Below, piece by piece: positions 17,018 to 24,598 of a stretch of 64,000 bases of DNA; positions within the stretch are counted from its first letter, which is position 1; every line of letters starts with the position of its first letter. The position numbers were made by a program, and so were the translations under genes. Below the pieces are notes generated by a model. The model saw only the letters and a program-made list of their open reading frames with translations. It was not told the DNA's origin and searched no databases. The stretch comes from Ruminococcus sp. UBA3665. GTDB lineage: Bacteria > Bacillota > Clostridia > Oscillospirales > Ruminococcaceae. The stretch spans positions 25,356-89,355 of the forward strand of contig DFJS01000101.1 of assembly GCA_002373165.1 (NCBI GenBank), written 5' to 3'.

Positions 17018-17980
17018 ATGAATTTTCATACAAGCCGAAACATCACTTATGCAGACTGGATCCGCCTGTGGACCGCCGCCAAAGAGCCTTATCTCAAACA
17101 GGCTACTCTGGCAAATTACCGTCAGGCTCTGGAAACCCATATTCTCCCGGAACTGGGAAACTGTCTGCTTACCGACATTACCGAGGAAAAATTACAGCAG
17201 ACCGCTCTGCTGTGGCTGAACCGCGGCCGCTGTGACGGTCAGGGCGGTCTTTCCGAACATACCGTGAAAGGCCTCGTCATGCTGGTAAAACTCACCATGA
17301 AGGCCGCCGCCAAGGCCGGATATGTTCCTCCCCGGAGCTTTGAAATCCTCTTTCCGCCGCAGGAACACCGTCAGACTGTACAGACTTTTTCCAAAACAGA
17401 ACAGGCTCTGCTGACACAGTATCTTTATCTGCATCTGAACCCGAAAAATCTGGGCATTCTGTTCTGTCTGCACACGGGGGTGCGCATCGGCGAGCTGTGC
17501 GCACTGCAATGGAAACATATCGACCTGGAAAACCGTACCGTGACAATCAGTCACACACTGCAAAGAGTTTATCTTCGTGACGAAAACGGTAAAACCGGAA
17601 CGAAAATCATCATTACTCCGCCCAAGACAAAAAATTCCGTCCGGCTGATTCCCATTTCTACCCTGCTGTACACTGTCCTGAAACAGATGAAGCCGGAAGA
17701 CCCGGAAACATATCTTCTGACGGGCAAGTCCGAACCGACAGAGCCGCGCACCTACCGGGACTATTACAACAGACTCCTGAAAAAAGCGGAACTTCCGCCG
17801 ATTCATTTTCACGGACTGCGCCACACGTTCGCCACGCGCCTGATTGAAAACGGTGCAGATTACAAAACCGTCAGCGAACTGCTGGGACATGCCTCGGTCA
17901 GCATCACGATGAATCTTTATGTTCATCCGCATTTGGAGCAGAAGCGCAAAGCGGTAGAGCTGATGAATTTTTATCTTTAA
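17018..17980 (+). CDS. Tyrosine recombinase between inverted pilin genes
   Basis: A 320-residue integrase-family recombinase, apparently intact. An N-terminal SAM-like core-binding domain (about residues 8-105) is followed by the catalytic domain. The full active-site set is present: Arg156 (TGVRIGEL), Lys203 or Lys205 (PPKTKNS), His265-x-x-Arg268 (HGLR), His291 (LLGHAS) and the nucleophile Tyr301 (MNLYVH). Start ATG 17018 lies behind AAAGGAAGG; the open frame back to 16916 crosses the promoter. No phage, excisionase or conjugation gene is nearby. Its stop codon touches the inverted repeat that opens pilin B. Position and integrity suggest that it inverts the segment between the two pilin genes; RecA-type exchange or a past capture event are alternatives. 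Confidence 0.93.
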   Translation: MNFHTSRNITYADWIRLWTAAKEPYLKQATLANYRQALETHILPELGNCLLTDITEEKLQQTALLWLNRGRCDGQGGLSEHTVKGLVMLVKLTMKAAAKAGYVPPRSFEILFPPQEHRQTVQTFSKTEQALLTQYLYLHLNPKNLGILFCLHTGVRIGELCALQWKHIDLENRTVTISHTLQRVYLRDENGKTGTKIIITPPKTKNSVRLIPISTLLYTVLKQMKPEDPETYLLTGKSEPTEPRTYRDYYNRLLKKAELPPIHFHGLRHTFATRLIENGADYKTVSELLGHASVSITMNLYVHPHLEQKRKAVELMNFYL

Positions 17981-17997
17981 TTTATTATTATAAGGAG

Positions 17998-18014
17998 GTT
18001 TTCACTATGAAAAC
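17998..18014. other. Short dyad at the pilin B start codon (candidate crossover site)
   Basis: GTTTTC (17998-18003), ACTAT, GAAAAC (18009-18014). This is the same element as at 16431-16447, in opposite orientation. The asymmetric 5-bp spacer would give exchange a direction. Confidence 0.35.
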
Positions 18015-18558
18015 AAGAAAAACAGTCAAGGGCTTTACACTGGTAGAACTGATCGTAGTTATCGCCATCATCGGTGTACTCGCCGCAATCCTCGTACCGT
18101 CCATGCTGGGTTACGTAAAGAAATCCAAAGTTTCTTCCATGAACAGCAACGCCAAGTCCCTGTTTGACGCAGTTAACACCTCTTTGGTAGAGCTGGATTC
18201 TCAGGGCAACATTACGCTCTCTTCTCTGGATAAAGCTCATTACCTGGGCGGTCTGTCTTCAAAGTTCAGCTCTGCTGATTCTGGTTTCTCGCTGACAGCT
18301 TCTGCTGCATCTGGTACTACCACAGATACAAGTGCTGAAGGAAAGCTGAACGGCCTGATCGCAAACTATTTCGCAGATGCTAACAACTCCAAGTACGGCT
18401 TCGCTTATTATGTAAAGGCTGGTGCCTGCACAGGTACAATCGCTACTGACGGCAACTACTACGGCGGTTATCCGACTCCTAATGAAACTGCTACTGCTAC
18501 TGTTAAAATGACTTTTGATGACAATGGCGTTCCGAAGGCTGGTACAGCAACTGAGTAA
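18007..18558 (+). CDS. Type IV major pilin B (inverted copy of pilin A)
   Basis: A 183-residue prepilin with the same class III signal and alpha-1 helix as pilin A. The first roughly 73 residues are encoded by DNA that is nearly identical between the two genes. The proteins differ mainly in a loop after SLD/SLN (about residues 75-95), at scattered sites in the middle, and in the last 25 residues (TVKMTFDDNGVPKAGTATE here). The RBS is AAGGAGG. Only 26 bp separate it from the recombinase stop codon, with no promoter of its own visible, so it is either co-transcribed at a low level or silent in this orientation. A terminator follows at 18596. Confidence 0.95.
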   Translation: MKTRKTVKGFTLVELIVVIAIIGVLAAILVPSMLGYVKKSKVSSMNSNAKSLFDAVNTSLVELDSQGNITLSSLDKAHYLGGLSSKFSSADSGFSLTASAASGTTTDTSAEGKLNGLIANYFADANNSKYGFAYYVKAGACTGTIATDGNYYGGYPTPNETATATVKMTFDDNGVPKAGTATE

Positions 18559-18595
18559 TTGCTAACGCAATTTGCTGATTCAACCTTAAACATTA

Positions 18596-18626
18596 CCCCT
18601 CCCGGTTATCCGGGAGGGGATTTTTT
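18596..18626 (+). terminator. Terminator of pilin B
   Basis: A 10-bp GC stem (18596-18605 with 18610-18619) and TTAT loop, followed by ATTTTTTT. The core hairpin is the same as after pilin A. Confidence 0.92.
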
Positions 18627-18637
18627 TCCCAAATTCC

Positions 18638-18666
18638 TTGACAAACTCCTCTTTTTGTGGTATACT
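18638..18666 (+). promoter_or_regulatory. Promoter of the AbrB/PIN pair
   Basis: TTGACA (18638-18643), 17 bp, TATACT (18661-18666) with a TGG extended -10. It begins 12 nt after the pilin B terminator. Confidence 0.8.
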
Positions 18667-18689
18667 GAAAAAAAGTGAGGTGCATTGCT

Positions 18690-18965
18690 ATGACAAATGT
18701 AATGATTAGTGAAAACAGACAAATTACACTCCCGGAAACTGTCTGCCAAAGACTTGGTGTAACTGTCGGCGATACCGTCTCTTTTGTAGAAGAAAACGGA
18801 AAAATTATCCTTGTAAGCTCTATGATGACTGAATTGCATAAACTGCAAAATGCTTTCGAGGGCGAAGCCGAACGCTTAGGATTAAAAGATATGGACGATG
18901 TGGTTGCTATGATTAAAGATGTCAGAAAGGAAATCGCAGATGAAAAAACTCAGAATCATGCTTGA
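18690..18965 (+). CDS. AbrB/MazE-type antitoxin
   Basis: A 91-residue protein with an N-terminal swapped-hairpin AbrB domain (SENRQITLPETVCQRLGV and GDTVSFVEENGKIIL, about residues 6-42). An acidic helical tail follows that would bind the toxin. Start ATG 18690 lies behind GTGAGGTG; the in-frame GTG at 18675 is part of that RBS. It overlaps the PIN gene by 26 nt, the usual antitoxin-first order. Antitoxins of this type repress their own promoter, here at 18638-18666. Confidence 0.85.
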   Translation: MTNVMISENRQITLPETVCQRLGVTVGDTVSFVEENGKIILVSSMMTELHKLQNAFEGEAERLGLKDMDDVVAMIKDVRKEIADEKTQNHA

Positions 18966-19350
18966 TACAAATATTCTGATTTCTGCTTCAGTATTCCGTT
19001 CTCATACTATGAATCAAATTATGACTTATGTGCACGATTGCCACACGCTCGTCATCTCTTCTTATGTTATGGAAGAACTGTATGAGGTAATTAAAAGAAA
19101 ATTTCCTGGAAAAATACAGAATGTTGAAGAATTTTTTTCCGGCATCAGATATGAGTATGTTCATACTCCGCTGAATTTCGATAAAAAAGATTTGTATATC
19201 CGTGATGTCAAAGATTATCCCGTATTATATAGTGCCGTGACGGAAAATATTGACATCCTGATTACAGGTGATAAAGATTTTTCAGAGCTGGGAATGGAAA
19301 AGCCGGAAATTTTAACACCTGCTGAATTTATCAAAAAATATATGCAGTAA
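18940..19350 (+). CDS. PIN-domain (VapC-like) toxin
   Basis: A 136-residue PIN-domain ribonuclease candidate. The first metal-binding Asp is in IMLDTNILIS, and later acidic residues are seen in DVKDYPVLYSA and TGDKDFSEL. Start ATG 18940 has AAAGGAAA upstream. It is the downstream gene of a two-gene toxin-antitoxin unit with its own promoter and terminator. Its place just outside the pilin inverted repeat may help keep the locus, but this is inference. Confidence 0.85.
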   Translation: MKKLRIMLDTNILISASVFRSHTMNQIMTYVHDCHTLVISSYVMEELYEVIKRKFPGKIQNVEEFFSGIRYEYVHTPLNFDKKDLYIRDVKDYPVLYSAVTENIDILITGDKDFSELGMEKPEILTPAEFIKKYMQ

Positions 19351-19355
19351 ATGTT

Positions 19356-19387
19356 CCCTCCCGGTTCTCCGGGAGGGGATTTTTTTA
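19356..19387 (+). terminator. Terminator of the toxin-antitoxin pair
   Basis: Stem CCCTCCCGG (19356-19364) with CCGGGAGGG (19369-19377), TTCT loop, followed by ATTTTTTT. It differs from the two pilin terminators only in the loop and flanks. Confidence 0.9.
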
Positions 19388-20407
19388 CATTTCTTTCATT
19401 TCTCCGATGGCCGTGCCGGATGCATACGCGTTCAGACTTTCATCCGCCGTGATTCCTGCCAGAAAGTTGTAGGAACCCTGACAGGCAATCATTGCCGCAT
19501 TGTCTCCGCACAGCGACAGCGGCGGCATGTACAGCCGGTAACCATGCGCCTGACACATCCTCTGCATCGATGCCCGAAGCCCCGAATTCGCCGAAACTCC
19601 CCCGGCCATAGCAATGGTCGTGTAACCCGTTTTCCGGGCGGCGAGTTCGGTTTTTTCCGTTAAAATTTCGGCAACGGTTCTCTGTAGACTTGCCGCCATC
19701 GAGGGCGCATCTATTGTTTCGCCTGTCTGTGCGGCATGGTGCACCATGTTGATGACGGCCGTTTTCAATCCGGAAAAACTGCAATCCAGATCACTTCCGG
19801 CGACTCTTGGCCGGGGCAGCTGATATGTTCCGGCATCGCCGGTCTGGGCGGCCTTATCAATCTGCACGCCCCCCGGATACGGATAGCCCAGCACACGGGC
19901 GCATTTATCAAAGCATTCCCCGGCGGCATCATCGCGTGTCGTGCCGAGAATCCGGAATTTTGTATAATCCGTCACTTCCACAAGCATAGTATGACCTCCG
20001 CTGACAACCAGGCACAGATAAGGCGGCCGGAGTTCCGGGTGCACCAGATAATTGGCGGCGATATGCCCTGTGATATGATGCACGGGAATCAGAGGTTTTC
20101 CGGCGGCGAAGGCCATGCCTTTGGCGAAGTTCACACCTACCAGCAGTGCGCCGATCAGGCCGGGGGTATAAGTCACGGCGATGCCGTCCAGATCGTCCGC
20201 TGTGATATTGGCATCCGCAAGAGCCTTTTCTGTTACGGAAAGAATATTTTCGCAATGCCTTCTGGATGCGAGTTCCGGGACAACGCCGCCATATTTCTGA
20301 TGTTCCATAGCCTGAGAGGCAATCACAGAAGATTTCAATTCTGTGCAGTCTTTCACGACACTTGCGGCAGTTTCGTCGCAGGAGCTTTCAATACCTAAAA
20401 TCAACAT
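19385..20407 (-). CDS. tsaD: tRNA N6-threonylcarbamoyladenosine transferase TsaD
   Basis: A 340-residue ASKHA-fold protein that, with TsaB and TsaE, completes t6A at position 37 of ANN-decoding tRNAs. The N-terminal phosphate motif GIESSCDETAASV, the metal-binding HHITGHIAANY and SGGHTMLVEV are all present, as is GGVSANSGLR near the end. ATG 20407 gives the usual MLILGIESS start; a GTG at 20416 overlapping the rimI stop codon is possible. It is coupled to rimI, a common pairing; tsaB and tsaE are not in the window. Confidence 0.95.
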   Translation of the reverse strand: MLILGIESSCDETAASVVKDCTELKSSVIASQAMEHQKYGGVVPELASRRHCENILSVTEKALADANITADDLDGIAVTYTPGLIGALLVGVNFAKGMAFAAGKPLIPVHHITGHIAANYLVHPELRPPYLCLVVSGGHTMLVEVTDYTKFRILGTTRDDAAGECFDKCARVLGYPYPGGVQIDKAAQTGDAGTYQLPRPRVAGSDLDCSFSGLKTAVINMVHHAAQTGETIDAPSMAASLQRTVAEILTEKTELAARKTGYTTIAMAGGVSANSGLRASMQRMCQAHGYRLYMPPLSLCGDNAAMIACQGSYNFLAGITADESLNAYASGTAIGEMKEM

Positions 20408-20412
20408 GAAAT

Positions 20413-20871
20413 TCACTCACTTTCGTTAAAATCCAATTTCATCAGAACTGCATTTTCATCAGGCTTCTGATAAAAATTTTTCCGTATGCCGATTTCTTCA
20501 AACCCGTGCGTCTGATAAAATTTTCTTGCCGGGAGATTAGATTCCCGCACTTCCAGAAAAACGGAAGCATCTGCATTCACCCAGTTCAAAAAATGATTAA
20601 TCAGACAAGATGCAATTTTCTGCCGGCGGTAATCGGGGTGCACGGCGAGGCTTGTCAGGTCGGCAGAATCCAGAACACAGGAACCTGTCAGAAAGCCGAG
20701 CAGTCTGTCATGTTCCACAGCGGCAAGGACGATGCCGTTTGGTTTTGCTGTTTCAGAGCAGAAGCTCTGAAAGCTCCAGGCTTCTGACGGCAGGCAGAGA
20801 CCGGAAAGCACAGCACAGGCATTCAGCAGAGCATAATCTGTTTCCTGCAAAGTTTTAATTTTTAGCATCAT
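20413..20871 (-). CDS. rimI: GNAT acetyltransferase, RimI-like
   Basis: A 152-residue GNAT with the acetyl-CoA loop in HPDYRRQKIASCLI, then LEVRESNLPARKFYQTHGFEEIG, the typical signature of RimI, the N-alpha-acetyltransferase of ribosomal protein S18. The start ATG at 20871 lies 8 nt after GGAGA within the end of polA (17-nt overlap). The next gene is tsaD, the usual neighbour. Confidence 0.88.
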   Translation of the reverse strand: MMLKIKTLQETDYALLNACAVLSGLCLPSEAWSFQSFCSETAKPNGIVLAAVEHDRLLGFLTGSCVLDSADLTSLAVHPDYRRQKIASCLINHFLNWVNADASVFLEVRESNLPARKFYQTHGFEEIGIRKNFYQKPDENAVLMKLDFNESE

Positions 20872-23410
20872 ACCAAGTTTCTCCCTGACTGACATCGGCA
20901 ATCAGCGGCACGGAGAGCTGTGCAACATGAATCATTTCTTCATGCAGAATCCGGGAAGCCTGTTCGGCATCTGCAAGAGGGACTTCGACAATCAGCTCGT
21001 CATGCACCTGCAACAACAATTTTGCCGATGGCACTTCCTGTTCCAGCCTGTCATGCACGCGGATCATAGCGAGTTTAATAATATCCGCAGCAGTACCCTG
21101 GACGGGCGTATTCATCGCGATGCGTTTTCCGGATGCCTGAATCTGTTTATTTTTGGACTGCAATTCCGGGACATATCTTCTGCGGTGATACATCGTGCAG
21201 ACATAGCCGGAATTTTTTGCATCTTCCACAATTTTTTCCAGAAAGCCGGAAACATTCGGGAACGAACCCAGATATTCATTGATATAATTCTGTGCTTCGT
21301 GCTTTGTGACATGAATATCTTTCGAGAGCGAAAACGCGCCCATACCGTACAGAATGCCGAAATTAATTGCTTTGGAAGCACTGCGCATTTCCGGCGTGAC
21401 TTCTGTTTCCGGAATATTCATAATTTTAGCGGCAGTTGCAGTATGAATATCCGCGCCGGATTTAAATGCCTCCTGCATGGCCTTATCATCGCTGAGATGT
21501 GCCATCAAGCGCAGTTCAATCTGACTGTAATCGGCATCGAGCAGGATACAGCCGTCTTCCGCTCTGAAAAATTTCCGCATCTGGCGGCCTAATTCTGTCC
21601 GGACAGGAATATTCTGAAGATTTGGTTCTGTAGAAGAAATTCTTCCTGTACGTGTTTCTGTCTGTTTATAATTTGTATGAATTCTGCCGTCATCGCTGAT
21701 TGTTTTCAGCAGGCCGTCCACATAAGTGGACTGCAATTTTGTATACTGCCGATATTCCAGAATCAGATCAATAATTTGGTGCTTGTCTCTGAGTTCTTCA
21801 AGAACTTCGGCATTTGTGGAATAGCCGGTTTTTGTTTTTTTCCTGACAGGCAGATTTAATTTTTCAAACAGAATGACACCCAGCTGTTTAGGCGAGGCAA
21901 TATTGAATGTTTCTCCGGCAAGTTCATAAATCTGCTTTTGAATTTCGGCAATTTTTTTTGTCAGATTTCTGCCGAATTCCTGAATTCCCTGTCTGTCCAC
22001 CAGAATGCCGGCATATTCCATCGAAGCAAGTACTCTTGTCAGGGGCAGTTCGATTTCGCGGAACAATGCAAGCATATTATCTTTTTCAAGCTGCTGGATG
22101 CCTTTTTCGGCGAGTTTCGGCAGAGCCTGCAAATCGGCATAATTCTGCAATTCTTCATGATAATGCGGCACATGCAGCTGTGCACAGAGTGCCGGAACGC
22201 TGTAGTCCGAAGCCGAAGGATTCAGCAGATAGCCTGCCACTGCGGCATCAAATATTACATGATGCAGTTTTCTGCCATGACGGAACGCATAATGATAATG
22301 ATTTTTTGCATCGTCCGTTATTTTTTCAAGATCTGATTCCAGAAAATCAAGAATCAGGTCTTCCTCTTCTGTAGTGAACAGCTGATTTCCGGTACAGATA
22401 CTGAGTTTTTTTTCTGTGCCGAACGATTCGCCCTCTGTCAGCTGATATGCTACAGGCATTTCTGACTGCTGAATGACAGCATATTCCACAGTCTGCAAAA
22501 CCGGAGCTGTTCCGGCAGATTCCTGTGTTTCTCCGGCATCAACAGAGGCCAGCGGCTCCAGATGCAGCCGTTCAAGAAGCTTATACATTTCCAGTTCTGT
22601 CAGCAGTCTTCTCAGATTTTCAGAATCCTGTTTTTTCGGGATATAGTCATCCAGATTCAGCGAGACAGGGGCATTCCGGACAATTGTTGCAAGAAATCTG
22701 CTGTTTTCGGCAGCGGCTTTGCCTTCCAGGAGCAGTTTTTTGACACGGGGCGTTGCCTGAACTGTCTCCAGATTAGCATATAAATTTTCAATGCTGTGCC
22801 AGTTCTGAATCAATGTTTCTGCTGTTTTTTTGCCGATGCCTTTCACGCCCGAAATATGATCGGAAGTATCCCCCATCAGGGCTTTCAGGTCAATCATAGA
22901 AATCGGATCAAAACCGTATTCTGTCCGGAATACTTCCGGCGTATAGAGGATTGTTTCTTTATTTGTCACAAGATGAACTGTCACATGGTCTGTAATCAGC
23001 TGAAGACTGTCTCTGTCGCCCGTGAGGATAGAACAGTCTTCGCCGGAACTGTCGCAGACAGCGGCAAGTGTACCCAGAATATCGTCAGCTTCAAAGCCTT
23101 CGGCGGTCACGCAGGAAATGCCCATATATTGCAGAATCTGTTTCAGATAGGGCATCTGCATGGCGAGTTCGTCGGGCATTCCCTTTCTGTTGGATTTATA
23201 TTCTGCATCGGCCTTATGCCGGAATGTGGGGGCTTCCAGGTCGAAAGCAACGGCGACTCTGCCGGGCTTGATTTCTCCTGTCACTTTCAGATAGATATTC
23301 ATAAAGCCAAACAGCGCGTTGGTAAATACGCCCTTATGATTGGAAAGCGGCCGGATGCCGTAATATGCCCTGTTGATGATGCTGTTTCCGTCAATCACCA
23401 ATAATCTCAT
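20855..23410 (-). CDS. polA: DNA polymerase I
   Basis: An 851-residue family A polymerase. The N-terminal 5'-3' exonuclease domain (about 1-290) has LVIDGNSIINRAYYG, EADDILGT, TGDRDSLQL and a helix-hairpin-helix at GVKGIGKKTA. The middle 3'-5' exonuclease-like region (about 320-470) lacks the acidic DxE-type catalytic motifs and is probably inactive, as in many Gram-positive Pol I enzymes. The polymerase domain has DYSQIELRLMAHLS and QVHDELIVEVP. Start ATG 23410 follows GGAGGG. Only 72 bp with a hairpin separate it from pilT; no own promoter is seen. Confidence 0.97.
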   Translation of the reverse strand: MRLLVIDGNSIINRAYYGIRPLSNHKGVFTNALFGFMNIYLKVTGEIKPGRVAVAFDLEAPTFRHKADAEYKSNRKGMPDELAMQMPYLKQILQYMGISCVTAEGFEADDILGTLAAVCDSSGEDCSILTGDRDSLQLITDHVTVHLVTNKETILYTPEVFRTEYGFDPISMIDLKALMGDTSDHISGVKGIGKKTAETLIQNWHSIENLYANLETVQATPRVKKLLLEGKAAAENSRFLATIVRNAPVSLNLDDYIPKKQDSENLRRLLTELEMYKLLERLHLEPLASVDAGETQESAGTAPVLQTVEYAVIQQSEMPVAYQLTEGESFGTEKKLSICTGNQLFTTEEEDLILDFLESDLEKITDDAKNHYHYAFRHGRKLHHVIFDAAVAGYLLNPSASDYSVPALCAQLHVPHYHEELQNYADLQALPKLAEKGIQQLEKDNMLALFREIELPLTRVLASMEYAGILVDRQGIQEFGRNLTKKIAEIQKQIYELAGETFNIASPKQLGVILFEKLNLPVRKKTKTGYSTNAEVLEELRDKHQIIDLILEYRQYTKLQSTYVDGLLKTISDDGRIHTNYKQTETRTGRISSTEPNLQNIPVRTELGRQMRKFFRAEDGCILLDADYSQIELRLMAHLSDDKAMQEAFKSGADIHTATAAKIMNIPETEVTPEMRSASKAINFGILYGMGAFSLSKDIHVTKHEAQNYINEYLGSFPNVSGFLEKIVEDAKNSGYVCTMYHRRRYVPELQSKNKQIQASGKRIAMNTPVQGTAADIIKLAMIRVHDRLEQEVPSAKLLLQVHDELIVEVPLADAEQASRILHEEMIHVAQLSVPLIADVSQGETWYDAKN

Positions 23411-23441
23411 AAAAAAATCCCTCCTGTGGAATAGCAAGAAA

Positions 23442-23469
23442 CAAAGTCCTCCCCGCTGGGAGGACTTTG
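23442..23469 (-). terminator. Hairpin between pilT and polA
   Basis: A 12-bp perfect stem (23442-23453 with 23458-23469) with a CGCT loop. On the minus strand it is followed by only a short T-rich run (TTTGTTTC), so termination may be partial, letting polA be read from upstream. Confidence 0.7.
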
Positions 23470-23482
23470 CATACAGTGTTTT

Positions 23483-24553
23483 TTAGTTTGTACCGTTCAG
23501 GAATCTGTAGAATTCAGCTTTGCTCTGGCATTTTTCAAGAGCCGCACTTTCTGCGACAATGCCTCTCTTGACAAAGCGTGCAAGTTCCTGGTCAAGGCAC
23601 ATCATGCCGTGCTGTTTACCGGACTGGATTGCCGAAAGCAGAAGATGTACTTTATCGTCACGAATCATAGCGGCACAGGCATCGGTCACGTTCAGAATTT
23701 CCATGCAGGCAACACGGCCTTTGCCGTCGAGTGTCGGCAGAAGAGTCTGCGAAATAACGCCGACTGTGTTACCGGCAAGCTGTGTACGGATCTGATTCTG
23801 CTGATGTGCCGGATAAGTATCGATAATACGGTTAATCGTATCGGCTGCGGAAGTGGTATGCAGGGTAGAAAGCACAAGATGTCCTGTTTCAGCGGCAGTA
23901 ATTGCGGCACTGATTGTTTCAAAGTCACGCATCTCACCTACGAGGATTACGTCCGGGTCTTCACGAAGAGCCGCACGGAGTGCCATAGCAAAGTCCGGCA
24001 CATCGTCGCCGACTTCTCTCTGATTGATCATGCAGAGTTTGTTCGAGTGCACATATTCAATCGGGTCTTCTACTGTGATAACATGGGCACTTCTGTGAAC
24101 GTTGATATAGTCGATAATGCCGGCCAGTGTGGTGGACTTACCGGAACCGGTAGGGCCTGTTACCAGAATCAGGCCGCGGGGACGCATTGCAAAATCGGCC
24201 AGAACAGGCGGCAGATCAAGATCATCCAGTGTCGGGATATCATTTCTCAGAAGACGGATTGCAATAGCTGTATGACCTCTCTGGAAATAGACATTGACAC
24301 GGTGACGATAGCCGGAAGTTGTCTGGAATGAAAAGTCAGTATCTTCGTGTCTGCGGATTTTTGCCATCTGGGCATCATTTGTCATCTGGTTAACGATAGA
24401 CATTGTTTCTTCGTCATCCAGTTCCGGGTACTTGGAAATTCTTCTCAGTGCGCCGTGCAGACGGACTACCGGGGGCATTCCGTAGGTAAAATGCAGGTCG
24501 GAACAGCCGATGGCACGGACTTCGTTCAGAATTCTGTTAATTTCAATTGACAT
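23483..24553 (-). CDS. pilT: Twitching-motility retraction ATPase PilT
   Basis: A 356-residue secretion-superfamily hexameric ATPase that powers pilus depolymerisation. The Walker A is GPTGSGKSTT, with Asp-box EDPIEYVH, the Walker B region LREDPDVILVGEMRD and the His-box TGHLVLSTLHTTSA. The C-terminal region is short, as in PilT, and there is no zinc-binding Cys4 loop, which distinguishes it from PilB. GGAGGA precedes the ATG. With PilB it gives extension and retraction, so the pili are probably dynamic. Confidence 0.95.
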   Translation of the reverse strand: MSIEINRILNEVRAIGCSDLHFTYGMPPVVRLHGALRRISKYPELDDEETMSIVNQMTNDAQMAKIRRHEDTDFSFQTTSGYRHRVNVYFQRGHTAIAIRLLRNDIPTLDDLDLPPVLADFAMRPRGLILVTGPTGSGKSTTLAGIIDYINVHRSAHVITVEDPIEYVHSNKLCMINQREVGDDVPDFAMALRAALREDPDVILVGEMRDFETISAAITAAETGHLVLSTLHTTSAADTINRIIDTYPAHQQNQIRTQLAGNTVGVISQTLLPTLDGKGRVACMEILNVTDACAAMIRDDKVHLLLSAIQSGKQHGMMCLDQELARFVKRGIVAESAALEKCQSKAEFYRFLNGTN

Positions 24554-24598
24554 GCTTCAGATTCCTCCAAACTTAAATAAATTTTTATGATATAAATA

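Larger units (their letters stand above)
17980..18619. repeat. Inverted repeat, right copy (pilin B gene)
   Basis: Right-hand partner of 15834-16465. Bases 17980-18183 are identical to the left copy in reverse complement. Single differences at 18184 and 18222 are followed by divergence from about 18229. The repeat covers the RBS, the start codon and the first roughly 73 codons of pilin B. Confidence 0.92.

Noticed and set aside
17018..17980. Recombinase as part of a prophage or conjugative element
   Set aside because: No phage, relaxase or excisionase genes and no tRNA or direct-repeat attachment site flank it. Its neighbours are pilin genes whose repeat begins at its stop codon.
19385..20407. 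Alternative GTG start of tsaD at 20416
   Set aside because: The ATG at 20407 gives the family-typical N-terminus and better spacing to an RBS-like GTGAGTG.
20608..24331. Several long plus-strand open frames opposite polA, rimI and pilT
   Set aside because: They lie antisense to well-recognised genes, have no RBS, and encode Cys/His/Phe-rich translations typical of reverse-strand shadows.
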